DNA from: Gonatopus flavifemur
Lineage: Eukaryota > Arthropoda > Insecta > Hymenoptera > Dryinidae
Assembly: GCA_018340375.1 (NCBI GenBank)
Contig: JAFFJZ010000001.1
Span: forward strand, 34,650,001-34,714,000
Direction: 5' to 3'
Length of the DNA stretch: 64,000 nt
The notes below the pieces were generated by a model, which worked only from the letters and a program-made list of their open reading frames with translations, did not search any database and was not told the origin of the DNA. Shown here in pieces: positions 35,736 through 48,010 of the stretch (the first letter of the stretch is position 1; every line of letters begins with the position of its first letter). The position numbers were made by a program, and so were the translations under genes.

Positions 35736-36630
35736 CCATTTTTTCTTCGTGCACCGAGACATTGTAATATTGAAGCAATATTCTGGAGACATCCCTGAGA
35801 CATTCTGTGCTCTATGGGTGTATAGCGTGTAAGTTGCCATGAATAAAAATATCGAATCACTCCGTGGAATGATAAAATCATAGTTCCGTTATTCTTTGAA
35901 TCTCCGTAGAAGTTGGATTGCGAAGTTCACAAATATTTTATTCTCCACTTTCAAGGACATTTGCCCCTCACAGCGACACTTGAACGTGGAATCGATCGGA
36001 AGTAAGTGACCGTGTTATTGTACCCGCTACCAATCGAACGGCTTTTCAATGTACATAACTATAAATGTTATGAATAAAAAAAAAACATTTGCACTTCTGG
36101 AAAAATCTTCAATCTAATGATTGTGAATATTATTTTATTCATCTTACGTCGTTTGAGTTGTGCATATTTTTTTATTCGAACGTAAGTACAAAGATGAACT
36201 TGCTATGAGAAATCGATTTGAATTTCTTCAATGATTGTCGTATATAGGTCATTTGAAGAAAGCTCAAAGCAAACAAAGATATCATTATTGGATAGAGTTT
36301 ATTCAACTACGTAAACACTGAGTTTATTCTCGCCTAGAGAATAAAGAATCAAAACTTTGATGTTTACAACAAATTTTTGAAAACCAACGTCGTGTTGATG
36401 CATTTAGGAAGATGACACAAATTATTCCAGGCTTGAAATCTAAAAGGAAACTGAATGAACGGGAACAGTTGTGATATTAATTCTTGAAGTTCTGAATGAA
36501 AGTAAACGGTTTAATTTCGTTCCCTATGAGTTTTCATCTAAATTTTTACTATGAAAGTTATTCGGAAGTACAGGTAGAGTTTCTTAGAACTTCCCCATCA
36601 AAAATGCCAGGCGGAACCGAGCAAAGAATT

Positions 36631-36806
36631 AAATAAATTTTGAGCTTCCGGAGTGGATCCGCGTCTTGTATCGGTTGGTATGAACCTGCGTTTCATTCTG
36701 AAGGCTGTTATATAAGCAACCAACCGATACAAGACGCGGTTCCACTCCGGAAACTCAAAATTTATTCAATTTTGTAAACCGCGGAAGACCGCACAACGAA
36801 TCTTTG
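36631..36806. mobile_element. Palindromic insertion flanked by a 14-bp duplication
   Basis: CCGAGCAAAGAATT occurs immediately on both sides (36617-36630 and 36807-36820). The insert has arms of about 50 bp (CCGCGTCTTGTATCGGTTGG with CCAACCGATACAAGACGCGG) and an asymmetric tail on the right. Confidence 0.7.
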
Positions 36807-36918
36807 CCGAGCAAAGAATTGTTATCAGATTGTGAACGAGTTTCGCCTGTGAAATTCAATCAAAACTGTGGCGGTCCAGCACCTTTCGAGTCTCTGGCAG
36901 TGAAGCTAGAGATTGATG

Positions 36919-37097
36919 CAGTGTCGGACTGGCCCGCCTGGCTCCCCGGCGATCGCCGGGGGCCCATTCAGTTTTCAGTTTTCTTTTTTTTTTGTAGGAA
37001 TTATGATGAAATCTTGATTTTTCCAAGAGTATGACCTGTCTAGGGAGTCCAAAATCATTCCCAGCCGGGGGCCTTGATACAAGCCAGTTCGACACTG
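36919..37097. mobile_element. hAT-like MITE with CAGTGTCGGACTGG ends
   Basis: The ends CAGTGTCGGACTGGC and GCCAGTTCGACACTG are inverted repeats of a 179-bp element. The flanking 8-mers GATTGATG and CATTGATG differ at one position. The GC-rich edge contains GGCGATCGCC. Confidence 0.82.
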
Positions 37098-37499
37098 CAT
37101 TGATGTAAACTGAAGAGTAACAAACATCATTCTGCTAAAACTCACAAACTTTCTGTTCGGTTCTGCCTGGAATGATCAAATTACACATCCTTCTAAACGC
37201 ACATCCTTTGATGCATGGGATTCTCAAATCCGCATGTGGACTTAAATTCCCACCTGGAACCAAAGGCGGACTTATGTTTTTGCCGCCCCTACGTCATCTA
37301 TAGCTTTCCGCCCATAAGGCAGCAAAAATTACCTTTTCAAAAAATTAAAAAATATCCATTACCAAAAAATGTTGTTTCATTGCTTAGAATTCATTATTGT
37401 TCTGAAAATTATTTTTCATTCGATCCGATTGAAAAATTGTTCTTCGACACGAGTGCTGTCTTTTCAAAGCCTGCTGCCCCTACGCCATGGCGTTGTCGA

Positions 37500-37830
37500 T
37501 GTAGGTCATAGTCCACTACTGCCTGAAACCGACCACTCAAGTTCCACCCAAGACCTGTTTTACTTTTCAGGCTCTCGTCCGGGACCACTCGAATTTTTGT
37601 TCAGACCCGTTCGGGTTCTTGCTAGACAAGACCGGAGTGGGCCCAGCCAAGAGCCTGGAGAGAACACGGGCTGGGAACCCAAGGGCAGAGATACCAAGAA
37701 ATCTAACTTCTGGCTCCCCCATCAAGTCCTTCTGGTTGCTGTCATCACGATTCGAAAGGTCCCAGGCGGGAATCCGAATTTACATGCGAATTTGAGAATC
37801 CCATAAATCCGAGGATTTACATCTGGGATG
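37500..37830. repeat. GC-richer diverged repeat, member 2
   Basis: CAGACCCGTTCGGGTTCTTG, ACACGGGCTGGGAACCC and GGCGGGAATCCGAATTTACA resemble the 33760-34440 stretch. No gene is seen. Confidence 0.4.
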
Positions 37831-38028
37831 AAAGGGAAAAATTATGTATCCAGCCTTCGGCTGAGCTCTAGAACGACCTTCAGGAAGGTGGTAATGAAGC
37901 CCTCTCAAGCATCTCGATAATCTTAATCACGTTTGAATTCTCAATTCACACATGGGGCTTGTCAAATCTTCCTTTTGAACACCAGCAATAGGCAAAGATC
38001 TGCTGAACGAGTATATTGAGATGGATGA

Positions 38029-38243
38029 CCTAGAATATGAGAGTGAAGCTAGCAGCGACGAGCTAGCAGCCGATTTATGTAACTTTTTTATCGAAATGAT
38101 TCCAAAGTTTTCATATCAAAAATTGATTTAGTGCCTTCCAACTATACGGGTTAGCTACTCAACTATTCGATAAAACAATTCTATTAAAAGTTATATCAAT
38201 CGGCTGCTAGCTCGTCGCTGCTAGCTTCACTCTCATAACCTAG
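38029..38243. repeat. Foldback element with arms of about 47 bp, nearly identical
   Basis: The left arm GAGAGTGAAGCTAGCAGCGA, CGAGCTAGCAGCCGAT pairs with ATCGGCTGCTAGCTCG, TCGCTGCTAGCTTCACTCTC. The only mismatches lie near the outer edge. Confidence 0.75.
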
Positions 38244-38699
38244 ATTTGATCGATATAAGGTCGTACCTGAACATGAGACATCCAAGTTCTTCCCATACAA
38301 ATAGACATAGACGATCTTGATAGAATGAATTTTTTTCTATATGAAGTTTATCATCTTTTTATTGATTTTTATATTATTTTGATCCAGATTCGATAAAAAT
38401 TTTAGAGGAAAGAATCGATCCTCTTAAGATTACCCATCACTACATACAACACATTTGAATGTGGCAACCATCAGACATCCAATGGATACACGAAAAAAAG
38501 AAAATGAATAAATTTTCCGTGCAGGATGACAACTCGTCGTTTCGAGTCCTTAAATACAAATTATCATGAAATATATTGTTGAATAATTCACATCATATAA
38601 GAGAAAAATCTGTTGTATCCGGCCGCTGGATTGGAACTGGATATCCGGTGCATCCCTACTGTGAATGACGTTTGATCTACTTACTCACAAATATCTCCC

Positions 38700-39010
38700 A
38701 TATAACCAGTTTTAGGTTACGCCAATGCTGACAATAGAATATAGCTTGGCGCAATGTTAACAAGCAAGGCTTGGCAATCTATAAATGTTCAATGTTGATT
38801 AACAACCACTATAATGTTGCGTCGGTATCGGTTTTCAACGAATTTAGGTTGTCAGCCTACCATTGATTCACAATTCCGCCAGGCTTGGCGCTTGCTAGGC
38901 TCATCCTTGGTCCAACATTGACCGAACGATAGATTCTATTGAAAGTGAGGATCATTTGAAACGTGGTCGAATATTGTCAAAAACTTTGGTCTAGTCTGGA
39001 TAAAAATGAT
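38700..39010. repeat. TTGGCNN-rich iterated repeat
   Basis: CCAATGCTGACAATAGAATA, AGCTTGGCGCAATGTTAAC, AAGGCTTGGCAATC and GCCAGGCTTGGCGCTTGC vary one word. Related blocks occur at 39655-39830, 51985-52180 and 52535-52870. Confidence 0.45.
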
Positions 39011-39326
39011 TCTCTAATGTAGCGCCGATCATCGGTAATAGCATGGCTCAATATTGGCATGCTCCTGAATTTTAAATTTTGATGGCTGAATTGCTAGCTG
39101 AGTTATTATACTGAACGAGTGTTTCTCGCGAGTAGTGAGAGATGTATACAAGGAATATATAAGGATTAAATAATTCTCTGGAAAAACAGCCAATCGTTCT
39201 TTGTTACAGGTTACACCAGATGGCTGATCCATATTGTGTATACTTCTCATGACAAACTGTGGCGACAAAGAACACCGAGTTGTTTACAGATAAATGAGAA
39301 AAACACAAAAGATCTCAAGTAACATA

Positions 39327-39549
39327 CACTGTTAGAAATTTCTGCATTAATTTTAATGTATTTGCTGGAAGTTTTTTTCAAATACGCGCATGAATTGAGT
39401 TTCATACACATTGTACATTAAATTTAATGTAAACTATAGCAAAATCTATATTTTTTCAATGTTTTGGTACATTAAATTTAATGTAAAATGTGTATTAACC
39501 TGAATTCATGTACGGTATTGAAAAAAACTTCATAATATTTCTGACAGTG
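39327..39549. mobile_element. CACTG-type MITE, 223 bp, TA duplication
   Basis: The ends CACTGTTAGAAATTT and AATATTTCTGACAGTG lie between TA dinucleotides. The interior holds two ACATTAAATTTAATGTA palindromes. Confidence 0.78.
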
Positions 39550-39654
39550 TATATTGGAAATTGTGCAATGCGCATACTTTTTATATATTTTTGGGTCAAT
39601 TATTTTTTACAGTTTTATCATTGGCGCAACATCGATGAACAAATTTTTCTATTG

Positions 39655-39830
39655 TTCGCCAATGATGGTCTATTTCATTGCCATTTCTGCACCAATGATG
39701 GGGCTCCATTGGAAAAAATCATAAAATGATGTTATCATTTCAGTGTTGCACCATGCTTGGCTGCTAAGCCTCGACCATACTTTATCTACATTGTACCATG
39801 CTAGCGGCAATGGTAAATTTCTGTACGGGC
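39655..39830. repeat. Dispersed repeat, inverted relative to 59435-59545
   Basis: ATAAAATGATGTTATCATTT, CAGTGTTGC, ACCATGCTTGG and TACTTTATCTACATTGT appear reverse-complemented at 59435-59545. Confidence 0.65.
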
Positions 39831-40392
39831 TCTGACTTTCTGTTATGATTACAGGTGCTGCATTCAACATTCTTGGTCTTCTAAGGCCCAAATCAATATA
39901 AAAATTGCTTCCTTTTGTCAACAATTACAGTAGAATATAGTTTGATGCAAGGCTGCGATTCCCACTTGGTTGAAAAATTGCGTTGAATTTCCTTCACTTT
40001 GGGCACATTCGGTTTCGATTACCCTCATTAGAGGAATCAATTGAGTGCTGCCAAATCTAATCGAATCCTGTATCATGTTGTGGTTGAAGCCAATTTGGAA
40101 ATTCTCAATTAGATTCAATGAGCTATACCAGTGCGAAACTTATCAAATGTCGTTAAAATCTGGACAAATTTCTTGTTCAATCCCATTGAAATCAGCAAAA
40201 TTCAACTGAATTGCTAAAACTCAATAACTTTCAGTGACACCCGTTAACTTCCGCTGAAGTTCATCGAAGGTTGAGGACTTTTATTGAATTTTATTGAAAT
40301 ATTCCTGTCCTAGAAGTGAACAAAATTCAACAAATTTTTTCCGCCGAGGCAAATCTCGGTAATCTATTCAAAGTTAATATCAATCGATACAG

Positions 40393-40565
40393 GATAGAGA
40401 TGGGCGGTCTTGAAAAGAATTGATTCTTCTTTATGGAATTTATACCGAATTTCAATCGAGATTTATTCAAGAATCAATAAAAGCCAAAAATTGTTTATAT
40501 AATTTCGATTGAAATTCGATATAAATTCTATAAAAAAGAATCGATTCTCAAATTCATCTCGTACA
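40393..40565. repeat. Foldback repeat with AGAGATGGGC edge
   Basis: AGAGATGGGCGGTCTTGAAA and AGAATTGATTCTT at the left pair loosely with AAAGAATCGATTCTCAAA at the right. A partial copy (CGAATCGATTCTTTTCAGAT) is at 57785-57848. Confidence 0.5.
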
Positions 40566-41834
40566 GCATCAAGTTCTTCATTAATGTATCCGAAATGTTT
40601 TCGTTACGCAAGTGGACACACAAACATGTTTGGAGATTGTTCCAACAGGTCCTAAAACTCTTCGATGTCTGTTTTGGTAACAGCGACATTACAGATATGT
40701 TGTTGAAGGATCTAGCGCTGTAGGGAATATGATGATGCGTACGCGGAATTCATGAAGTCAAACATACTTCCGTTATGAAGGTCGAACAAAGACTGTCAGT
40801 TTCTACACAAAATATGTTTGGGGGAGTGAGAAGAATTTTGCTACCTAATCACACTCGGACTCCGCCCTTAATGGTTCCTAGGAACGAGTTCCGCCGTACA
40901 CGCTATTGTCAGAGTATAAATGTCCTTGTGCCATTTGTGTATATCATTACATATGTTTATACATTATTTCTATCAGGAGACTAGGAAAAATGTTTGCAAT
41001 TCAATCTCTGAAAATTAAATAAGCGAATTTACATGAGAATCCTTTCATATCAATAATTGATGTACTTTCAATATCGATCAGTGGTTTATGATTACAATTT
41101 CAAATCTACTGTTACATGGCGATTCCATTAAAATTCTAAAGTATTAAATTATGAAAATTCAAAAGAAGTCTTTCGTGCGGATATCAAATACATTTGATGA
41201 TATGAGATCAGACCTCATCGCGTCAAGGATTCTGTTTTGAGTGGTTGTTATAGTGATCCATGGATGCAAGTACACAGTCCGTTCTGTTTTGAAGAAGTGC
41301 TAATTTCACAAACTGATAAACCAACATAGATACAGGGCCACACTTATTTAACCAAACATTACTGTTATAGCGTTTATCGATCGATCAACAAGTTACAAGT
41401 TAGTGACGTCAACTTGAGTTCAATAATCAGTGAAAGCAACGTCATGAGCCATCCTCTTTATCTGTGTTAAGGTGACAATACTTAATGTCTGTTTGTTCTT
41501 ATTTCTGTTTCTTTAAATTCAATTCAACTTGAATAATGTATCATTTGGAGAGTTGAGTGCTTCGTGAGAGGCTTCTCTGATGAATATAAGAAACAGGGGT
41601 TAGCAATTCATTTGGTCCGAGGAGCGATTGGTATCTAGAGGGAATATTAGACTCCAGTGGCGGATGGACTGTTCGAATAGTTGCCTAATGAACATTTTTT
41701 TGGAAATCTTCTGGAATATCCTGAAAGATGTCTTATAGAACATTGTAAGATAATGTTCTTTTAGATATTTTCAAGATATCTTTGATAGGATGCTTTTAAA
41801 ATATTTAAATTCGTTGCATTCCTTCGAAGGGACA

Positions 41835-42005
41835 CAAGCGACTGAACTTTTATCAATTCTTTCTTGGGCAAACTACGTAAAAATCCGTACATTTATTCCA
41901 AATATCTATCAGATATCTAAAAGATGTCGTATGCAACATATTTCGTCAAGTTTTGGACGTCGTACTTGTTGGGTTATTTCGAAAAAATTATGCCGCTCGT
42001 TTCAA
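41835..42005. repeat. Dispersed foldback repeat, member 3
   Basis: Shares CAAACTACGTAAAAATCCG and ATGCCGCTCGTTTCAAGTTG with the other two members. The centre is replaced by AGATATCT-type words. Confidence 0.55.
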
Positions 42006-42239
42006 GTTGAGATATCTATTAAAGTGATCCGAAAGAGGGATTCAAAAATTATTGAAACAATATTACCAAAGGATCTAACAAATTTTTCGTAACCAGAACT
42101 ATAAAAATGTAATAAGACCCCTTTTGGTAGAATTAATCAAGTTTATTTCTTTTAGTGTGAACATGCTCACATTATGGTGCCTACGGACTGCCTGAATAAG
42201 GTGGTTTCTTGATTATTGTTCTTCATACTAACCCCTTAA

Positions 42240-43330
42240 AACAGGATGTTTGGTAATGTCGTGAAGTCGCGTGCGATAATATGAAACTCAGTCCATGCAA
42301 GTAAACGGCGCGTCAAGGGATGCGCTGTGGACGAAAACCGCGCGTGGTGTGTTAACATATCAACTAGAATAGGTAAAAATTCTTGCCAGTCATAGACCTG
42401 TTCGTCTATAACACCGCAGGACGAGTTTGTTAATACTATTATATTTTACACAAAATCACGTTCTTTGAAAAATCCATAGTCATTGCTATTTATATTTATA
42501 TTAAATCCACTAGATAAATCATGAATGTGTGATGAAGAACCTACACAGTGAAACGTTCACGTACCTCACATATTGCGGTACTCGGTTATTGATTTTCGAT
42601 CAAAAAGTTTGCACGTGGAACATTAGGGAAATAAATTACCTTTGATTCGAATTTCAAGGATAAGGATCTTCAGTATTATTTTATCATCATTGCGCTCCCA
42701 TCAAACTTCAAGAAACACGTGCTTGTTTGTTTATAGTGTTTCCATGACTCTAGTGCTTTTCAATTTAGTGGCTTTTTGTGTGCCTGTGTGAATTTTGAAT
42801 GGATAATTCGACTGTAAACTTTTGAGTGATTTTTCAAGCACTCGATTATTGTTCGCTCTCATTGCATGAATTATACATAAGGAAATAATCTTAACGATGA
42901 AATAATTTATTGACGAGTCTTCGAGCTTCCTTGAAATTTTCATGTTTTCGAGTACGTTCAGTATTTTAACTTAGAAAAATTGATCACAAATGTATAGTGG
43001 TTTGAAGAATACGAATTCGTTCCATATAAGTTGAAACGAAGATACGAAATGAGAAACATGAGGTTCAATTCTTGATTGGATTCTTCTACGAATGGCACGA
43101 GCTAAACCACGGAAACAAGATTTCAAAAACGAGAATTGAGGAAAACTCATCGTGGTGCTGTTAAAAAGAGAGAGCCATGAAAACAATTCTTCTTCAGTGA
43201 TAAAGATAAGGAAAATCGCAGTGAAAAGTGCTTTTGTGCGACAAAATATTAGTGGGTTTTATGTGTACTTCTTTTACATGTGAATCCTCCTCGACGGTTA
43301 TCTAATTTTGGTGAATTGCAACAGGTAGGT
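42240..43330. other. Unexplained non-repeat stretch with GC-rich patches
   Basis: Between the repeats at 41.8-42.0 kb and the repeat field at 43.6 kb lies about 1 kb without clear inverted repeats. There is a CpG-containing patch at 42255-42350 and a 15-codon plus-strand reading frame at 43092 (MARAKPRKQDFKNEN). It could be the upstream region of a gene, but no splice-bounded exon was found. Confidence 0.15.
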
Positions 43331-44339
43331 TACATCGAAAACATTGTACCTCCTGGTATCTCTATTCTCAATTCCGAGTTGAGATTTCTGTTTAATAATT
43401 CTTTAATTAGGTTTCATCATTAATATTTTACCCGATTCTACTGAAATTAAAAGGGGAGAGGCGAAGAGATGATGTATGATTCAGATGATCCCCCCTCCCC
43501 CCCTCAAGAAAACTTTCTAATATTTCTGGTGAAAATTTTGACAAAAGCACATAGCGAAAGGAAGTACACTGTTTAGTTTCATTCAAAATCTAAGAAATTC
43601 GTATCACCAATGATATCCCACACAGCCCTTTCGATCTTCGAGATATCTTGTGAACTGTTCAAAAAAGTTCAAGAAGTTTGATGCAGCCCGGAAAGATATC
43701 GTTAAGATGTCTAAAACAGTTCTTACTTTCAAAACACATCTGAAAGGTATCTTCCAGAAGATCTAGAACGTGTCTTCCGCACTCACAGGAATAATTTCTT
43801 GTTATTACCATCATTTTATTCTTGATATCAATTTTATTTTCCGTGAATAGATAGTGTTCGATCCAAAAGCGGTTTTGTTTCGAAGTAATCATATCATGGA
43901 TTGTCAGTAGAAAAAAATATGATTCATGACTTTTGTTTAACGTAAGAATCTTCATTTCTTGTGAGAACCATCGCTTCCCAATAAACAAAAAGACATTTTT
44001 CGGATATTTAAAAGATGTGTCCCACATCTTGAAGATATCTTGTGAGATCTTCGGAAAGACATCTTTTAGATATCTGGAAGATCTCAAAAAGGTTTCACGG
44101 AAGATATGTTTTAGACGTATTCGATCAAGTCTTGAAAATGTCTTGGGGAATTCATAAAAATATCTTAGAAAAATCTTGAATTCGTACATAAAAAAATCCT
44201 TCCCTGTTTCCCTCTTCTTCCTTTCCTCTTTTCTTTTATCCTTCCTCTACCACTCTCATTTATCCCACACAGCAACACAGTCTCAGAAGAATTCATGAAG
44301 AATTCTTATTGAACTTATTGTGTTATTTACGAATTCTTT

Positions 44340-44420
44340 AATTGAAAAGGATCCTTGAAGTTGCGGGGTTCGAACCCGGGCATTTCACGACGTACGTACG
44401 CTTCATTGACCTGACTCATA
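44340..44420 (-). ncRNA. tRNA-like fragment, possibly tRNA-derived SINE
   Basis: The minus strand reads a T-arm-like GCCCGGGTTCGAACCCCGC (B-box GGTTCGAACCC). About 30 bases upstream is TGAGTCAGGTCAATGAAGC, which loosely resembles a D-arm/A-box. I cannot fold a proper acceptor stem or anticodon arm. A degenerate tRNA, a SINE head or chance are all possible. Confidence 0.3.
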
Positions 44421-44822
44421 CGGACATTTGATACGGATATTTGATGATGGTGCTCATAATTGTCAATATGACATTGTGGAATATAATGTCGGTGGTGTAT
44501 ATTTTCAGAGTAAAACTGATAAGAAACTGTTGAATAAAGTGTTATTACATATACAAATGTCAGATAAGTTGGCTGTGCTTGAAAGTTGAAAAGTTGAATG
44601 AATTTGGTGGAATATATTGTAGAATAGATTCCATGATCCAGTGGTCGTTAGTGTCTGATCAATGTAATATATTCTTCTGAAGATATTTTCATCTGATTGT
44701 TATTGAAAAAACTACTTATATAGTGTGAATGAGAACTTTACAAATTCATTTGAAGGTTGTACATACAGTTCAGCGTAAAAAATTTGATAATTCGCAAAAT
44801 ATTGTGACCCGGGGATGCGTTA

Positions 44823-44973
44823 CCCTGGTGAAAATTTCCGCCCGCTGGAAGCGAACTTTGAAATAAATGAAGCGTAAAATGTTTCAATTTCCGTTCCTTT
44901 CGCGCTTATATACTTTTTCATTGACTCCCCCGCGTCGCTTCATACCCTTCTTACGCTCCCATTTTCACTAGGG
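44823..44973. mobile_element. MITE with CCCTGGTGAAAAT ends, 151 bp, TA duplication
   Basis: The ends CCCTGGTGAAAAT and ATTTTCACTAGGG are inverted repeats with TA on both sides. The interior repeats AAGCG and CGCTT words (AATGAAGCGTAAA, GCGTCGCTTCAT). Confidence 0.75.
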
Positions 44974-45991
44974 TACTTTTAGTGCTGGCATTGCAAGGTT
45001 ACGAAATCGTACTTTTTGCAGGATTTCCAATTTTTCTGTATCTACCGCATGGATTATTCAAGCTCCTCAATTATGAACGAATTAATCTCCTTTGCAATTC
45101 GATTGTGACATTTGAAGTGTGATTCATATAATCATGTACTGATAAGCAACTACATTTAGCAAGACATCTTGGAGATATTTTTTGGAAGACATCTTCGACA
45201 AGCTATGTCGAAAAGATGTCATTGAGATATCTGTCAAAAGATATCTTTAAGATGTCTTTTGGATATGTCTTGTAGATGTCTTTCGAAAGATATCATCAAG
45301 ATATCTTGAAGATATCCATGTTCATTCGGTTCTTATGGTAAGAAATATTTTCTTACGCTGGAACTACATGAATATCCTTAGAGTCGGCGCGTAACGATAC
45401 GCTCCCCGCTTTGTTTTTTTATCATTATACATCCAAGACATGCCACGTCTTGTCGAATATTTTGAAAAGAAGTGCAATAGTACCGACCAGTGTGCCGTGT
45501 GTCAGATACCGTTCCGAGCAATACACCAATATTTTATTTGAAAAAAAATCAATTATTGTAAATCAGTAAACATTTCGTACCTGACAATATCTTGGTTTTA
45601 GATGTCTTGTACAACACTCTTAGATATCCTTACTCAGACAAGTTTTCAGTAAGAATTGGTCCAAAACTTATCTAAAAGTCTTATATAGGACATCTAAAAC
45701 CTGGCTGAAAGATATCGCAGATCCATACTGTTGACTCGGCAACAAGAAAGATTTAATTACCTTCAATAAAAACTTCATTGCATCAAGGAAATCTATGAGC
45801 ATCATTTGAGAAATGTTTATGGTGATCTCAAGACTATGTTTCTTCATCTAACGCCAAGATTATCAAATTTTACTTGAGGCGAAAGAGTTTTTTCTCATTA
45901 AAAGAAAAATTAGAATTGTCCCTACATTAAGACAAAACTGTTCTTACAATGATAGAATTTTGGTCACAATAAGAAAACATTCCTGTGAGTG

Positions 45992-46140
45992 CCCAAGTAG
46001 TACATGAGCTTTACAAACATTCTTTTATAAATCCGAAAAATACATCCTAAGAATGTGCAATAGAACATACTCATCCAAAACTGTCTCATTCGAAGATTCT
46101 GGGACCTTCTTAGCGTTTCTAACCTGTTGTGCTACTTGGG
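45992..46140. mobile_element. MITE with CCCAAGTAGTAC / GTGCTACTTGGG ends
   Basis: The 149-bp element is flanked by TG on both sides and is a relative of 62687-63164. It lacks the inner insertion and so serves as the empty site. Confidence 0.75.
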
Positions 46141-47194
46141 TGCAGGATGATGTCTTTTAGACATCTTATAGAAATGTTATCATCAAGAGCTCTTGAAGAC
46201 CTCCCGAATATGTGTAAGGGGTCAGATAGACCTTTCAGAAGGTTAACATGAAGATATCAGAATGTTATCAGATGCGTCGATTCCTGAGGAAAATAAGAGA
46301 TTGCCAAAATGTTATCCAAACGAACTCTTTGAGAGGATTTTTTTTCTGAGATCTCAGAAAAATGATACCATTCAGATATCAATATGATCATATCGACAGA
46401 GCTCTTTTAAGAGACCTCTTAAAGAGCTCTTCCTCTCGTGAGTTCTCACTGGGAAGAACTGTTTTGGATATCATCAAGATATCTTTTTGGGTAGCATCAG
46501 ACTTCTCAAGCTTTGTTTTGAGATATCTTGCAGGCATGGAATGCTGTTTGGAACGTTATTAACACAAGGTTTGGTTATAACCCAGCCAACAAAATCAAAA
46601 CAAAGCCGCTGACAGCAATGCTACCATTCACATCCCAAATAGCAATTCAATCTTGCTGCAATATTGTCAGGTTAGCTTGTGAGAAGGTTGACATCAGCTT
46701 CCCAGTTGACACACGACAAGGGTACCAGCTTACAAAACCTTTGCATTGACAAGGTTGTCAATAACACGTCAAAAACAATCGAATGACGAATCTGACAAGC
46801 TTATGATAAGCTTACATGTTATCTAGGTTATGTATTTAAAAGCTCCTTGTACGACTTTGCAGTATTTTACTAGAGCTACCACTTGATAGCGCTGGGGGAG
46901 TGCTACGTTATAAATTGAGACATACATATGATGGAGTAGCATGCAGTATTGATTGAAGAAGCTATTGAAGACTGGAGAAGCTAGTATGTTCCTCCTGATG
47001 GTACTGCTATCCAGCATAGTCGAAACTAGCTGGGACCCAGCTTGACTCAAAGCTTTTCAAAATACGAATTGATTCAAAAGCCGAAATAATCTCACTGCAA
47101 TCCCATACAGCACAAGCACGTCCCGAGTGAACTCCCGTTAAGTCGGTGCCAAAAGAATTCTAGAACTGATGTTTTGCTGGCTTCCGGTGGCCTT

Positions 47195-48010
47195 CAAACT
47201 TGCCACTGCGCCCCACCATGACATTCCATGGTATCTGGGCTCTGATTATTCTGCGCTAGATAAGATACTTTCCATCTAGCAACTCAATTGCGACCCACTG
47301 ATCAATTCTGCATGTATCTCTGGCGATTTGACTTTCTTGCTGGCCTTTGAAGGCCTTTCAAACTCGCCACTATTCCTCACCATGACGTTCCACGATGACT
47401 GTGATTCAATGATTCTATGCTGGATAGCATGTTCTGCATAGCAATTCTAGTGCGACATACTCTCAAATTTTTAGAGTAAGATTTCACTTTTTAGCCAGCG
47501 AAAAAATGAACTTGTCGAAATTTTGAGTGGGATTTCCACTCTTTTAGAATGATAATCTAAGGTTTGAGATTGGAAACTTGGAGTCACTCCAATTCTAAAG
47601 TGAACTCTTAACTCTAAAAGAGTGAGACTTGATGGAGTGAAATACGTGATGTTGCAATCTTTCAGGTTTAGAGAGCACCGTTGAATTTTGTGTGTATCTG
47701 TTGGTCATAAGATTTTTCTGTTGATTTCTGGAGACTTCAAACTTGCCATTGTGTTTAACCATGACAATCCATGGTATCTGATGTCCGATTATTCTGCGCT
47801 AACCTCAAGAGCACACCAACGTTCAAAAAACTTTTATCAAATGTAGAATGAAACTATGCACGTCCAAAGGTTGAATGAACGTTCGTTGAATGTAAATTCG
47901 TCTGAAATCAACCCAACATTGAACTATTCGGCTCGTGTTTGCTTGGGGTAGGTGAGATGTTTTGTATTTCGCAACTCAATTTCGTCTCGTTGATCAATGC
48001 CGTATGTATT
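47195..48010. repeat. Four imperfect direct units of a local repeat
   Basis: TTCAAACTTGCCACTG, ACCATGACATTCCATGGTAT and GATTATTCTGCGCTA recur at about 47200, 47370 and 47735. GCAACTCAATTGCGACCCAC recurs at 47279, 47450 and 47970. The CACTC repeat interrupts one unit. Confidence 0.55.
47460..47650. repeat. ACTC-n-GAGT iterated repeat, copy 2
   Basis: Shares AACTTGTCGAAATTTTGAGT, TAATCTAAGGTTTGAG and GTCACTCCAATTCTAAAGTG with 9143-9450. It interrupts the tandem units at 47195-48010. Confidence 0.6.

Larger units (their letters stand above)
36607..37170. mobile_element. Composite inverted-repeat element with CCAGGCGGAACCGA ends
   Basis: The ends CCAGGCGGAACCGA and TCGGTTCTGCCTGG bound 564 bp, with AATG on both sides. 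It contains two further insertions, a palindrome at 36631-36806 and a hAT-like MITE at 36919-37097. Confidence 0.75.
41700..46560. repeat. Field of AGATATCT/AAGATGTCT iterated words
   Basis: Clusters at 41710-41785, 43620-43770, 43990-44175, 45155-45320, 45590-45720, 46140-46260 and 46360-46530 repeat AAGATATCTTGAAGATATC-type words in both orientations. Other features lie between the clusters. The open minus frame at 43659-44189 is generated by the repeat. Confidence 0.6.

Noticed and set aside
37369..37806. Open plus frame of 145 codons
   Set aside because: Lies in a GC-richer repeat also present at 33.8-34.4 kb; the peptide has no domain pattern and other frames are open as well.
43659..44189. 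Open minus frame of 176 codons
   Set aside because: Generated by AGATATCT-type repeats, which read KDVF/RYLKDVFPKI-like strings; the opposite strand is open too.
41700..46560. CRISPR-like spaced repeats
   Set aside because: Words are self-complementary, irregularly spaced and variable, in clearly eukaryotic DNA; there is no array structure.
47099..47160. Left cap CCCATACAGCACAAGC as another CCCA-AGCAC MITE
   Set aside because: No matching right cap was found within a plausible distance.
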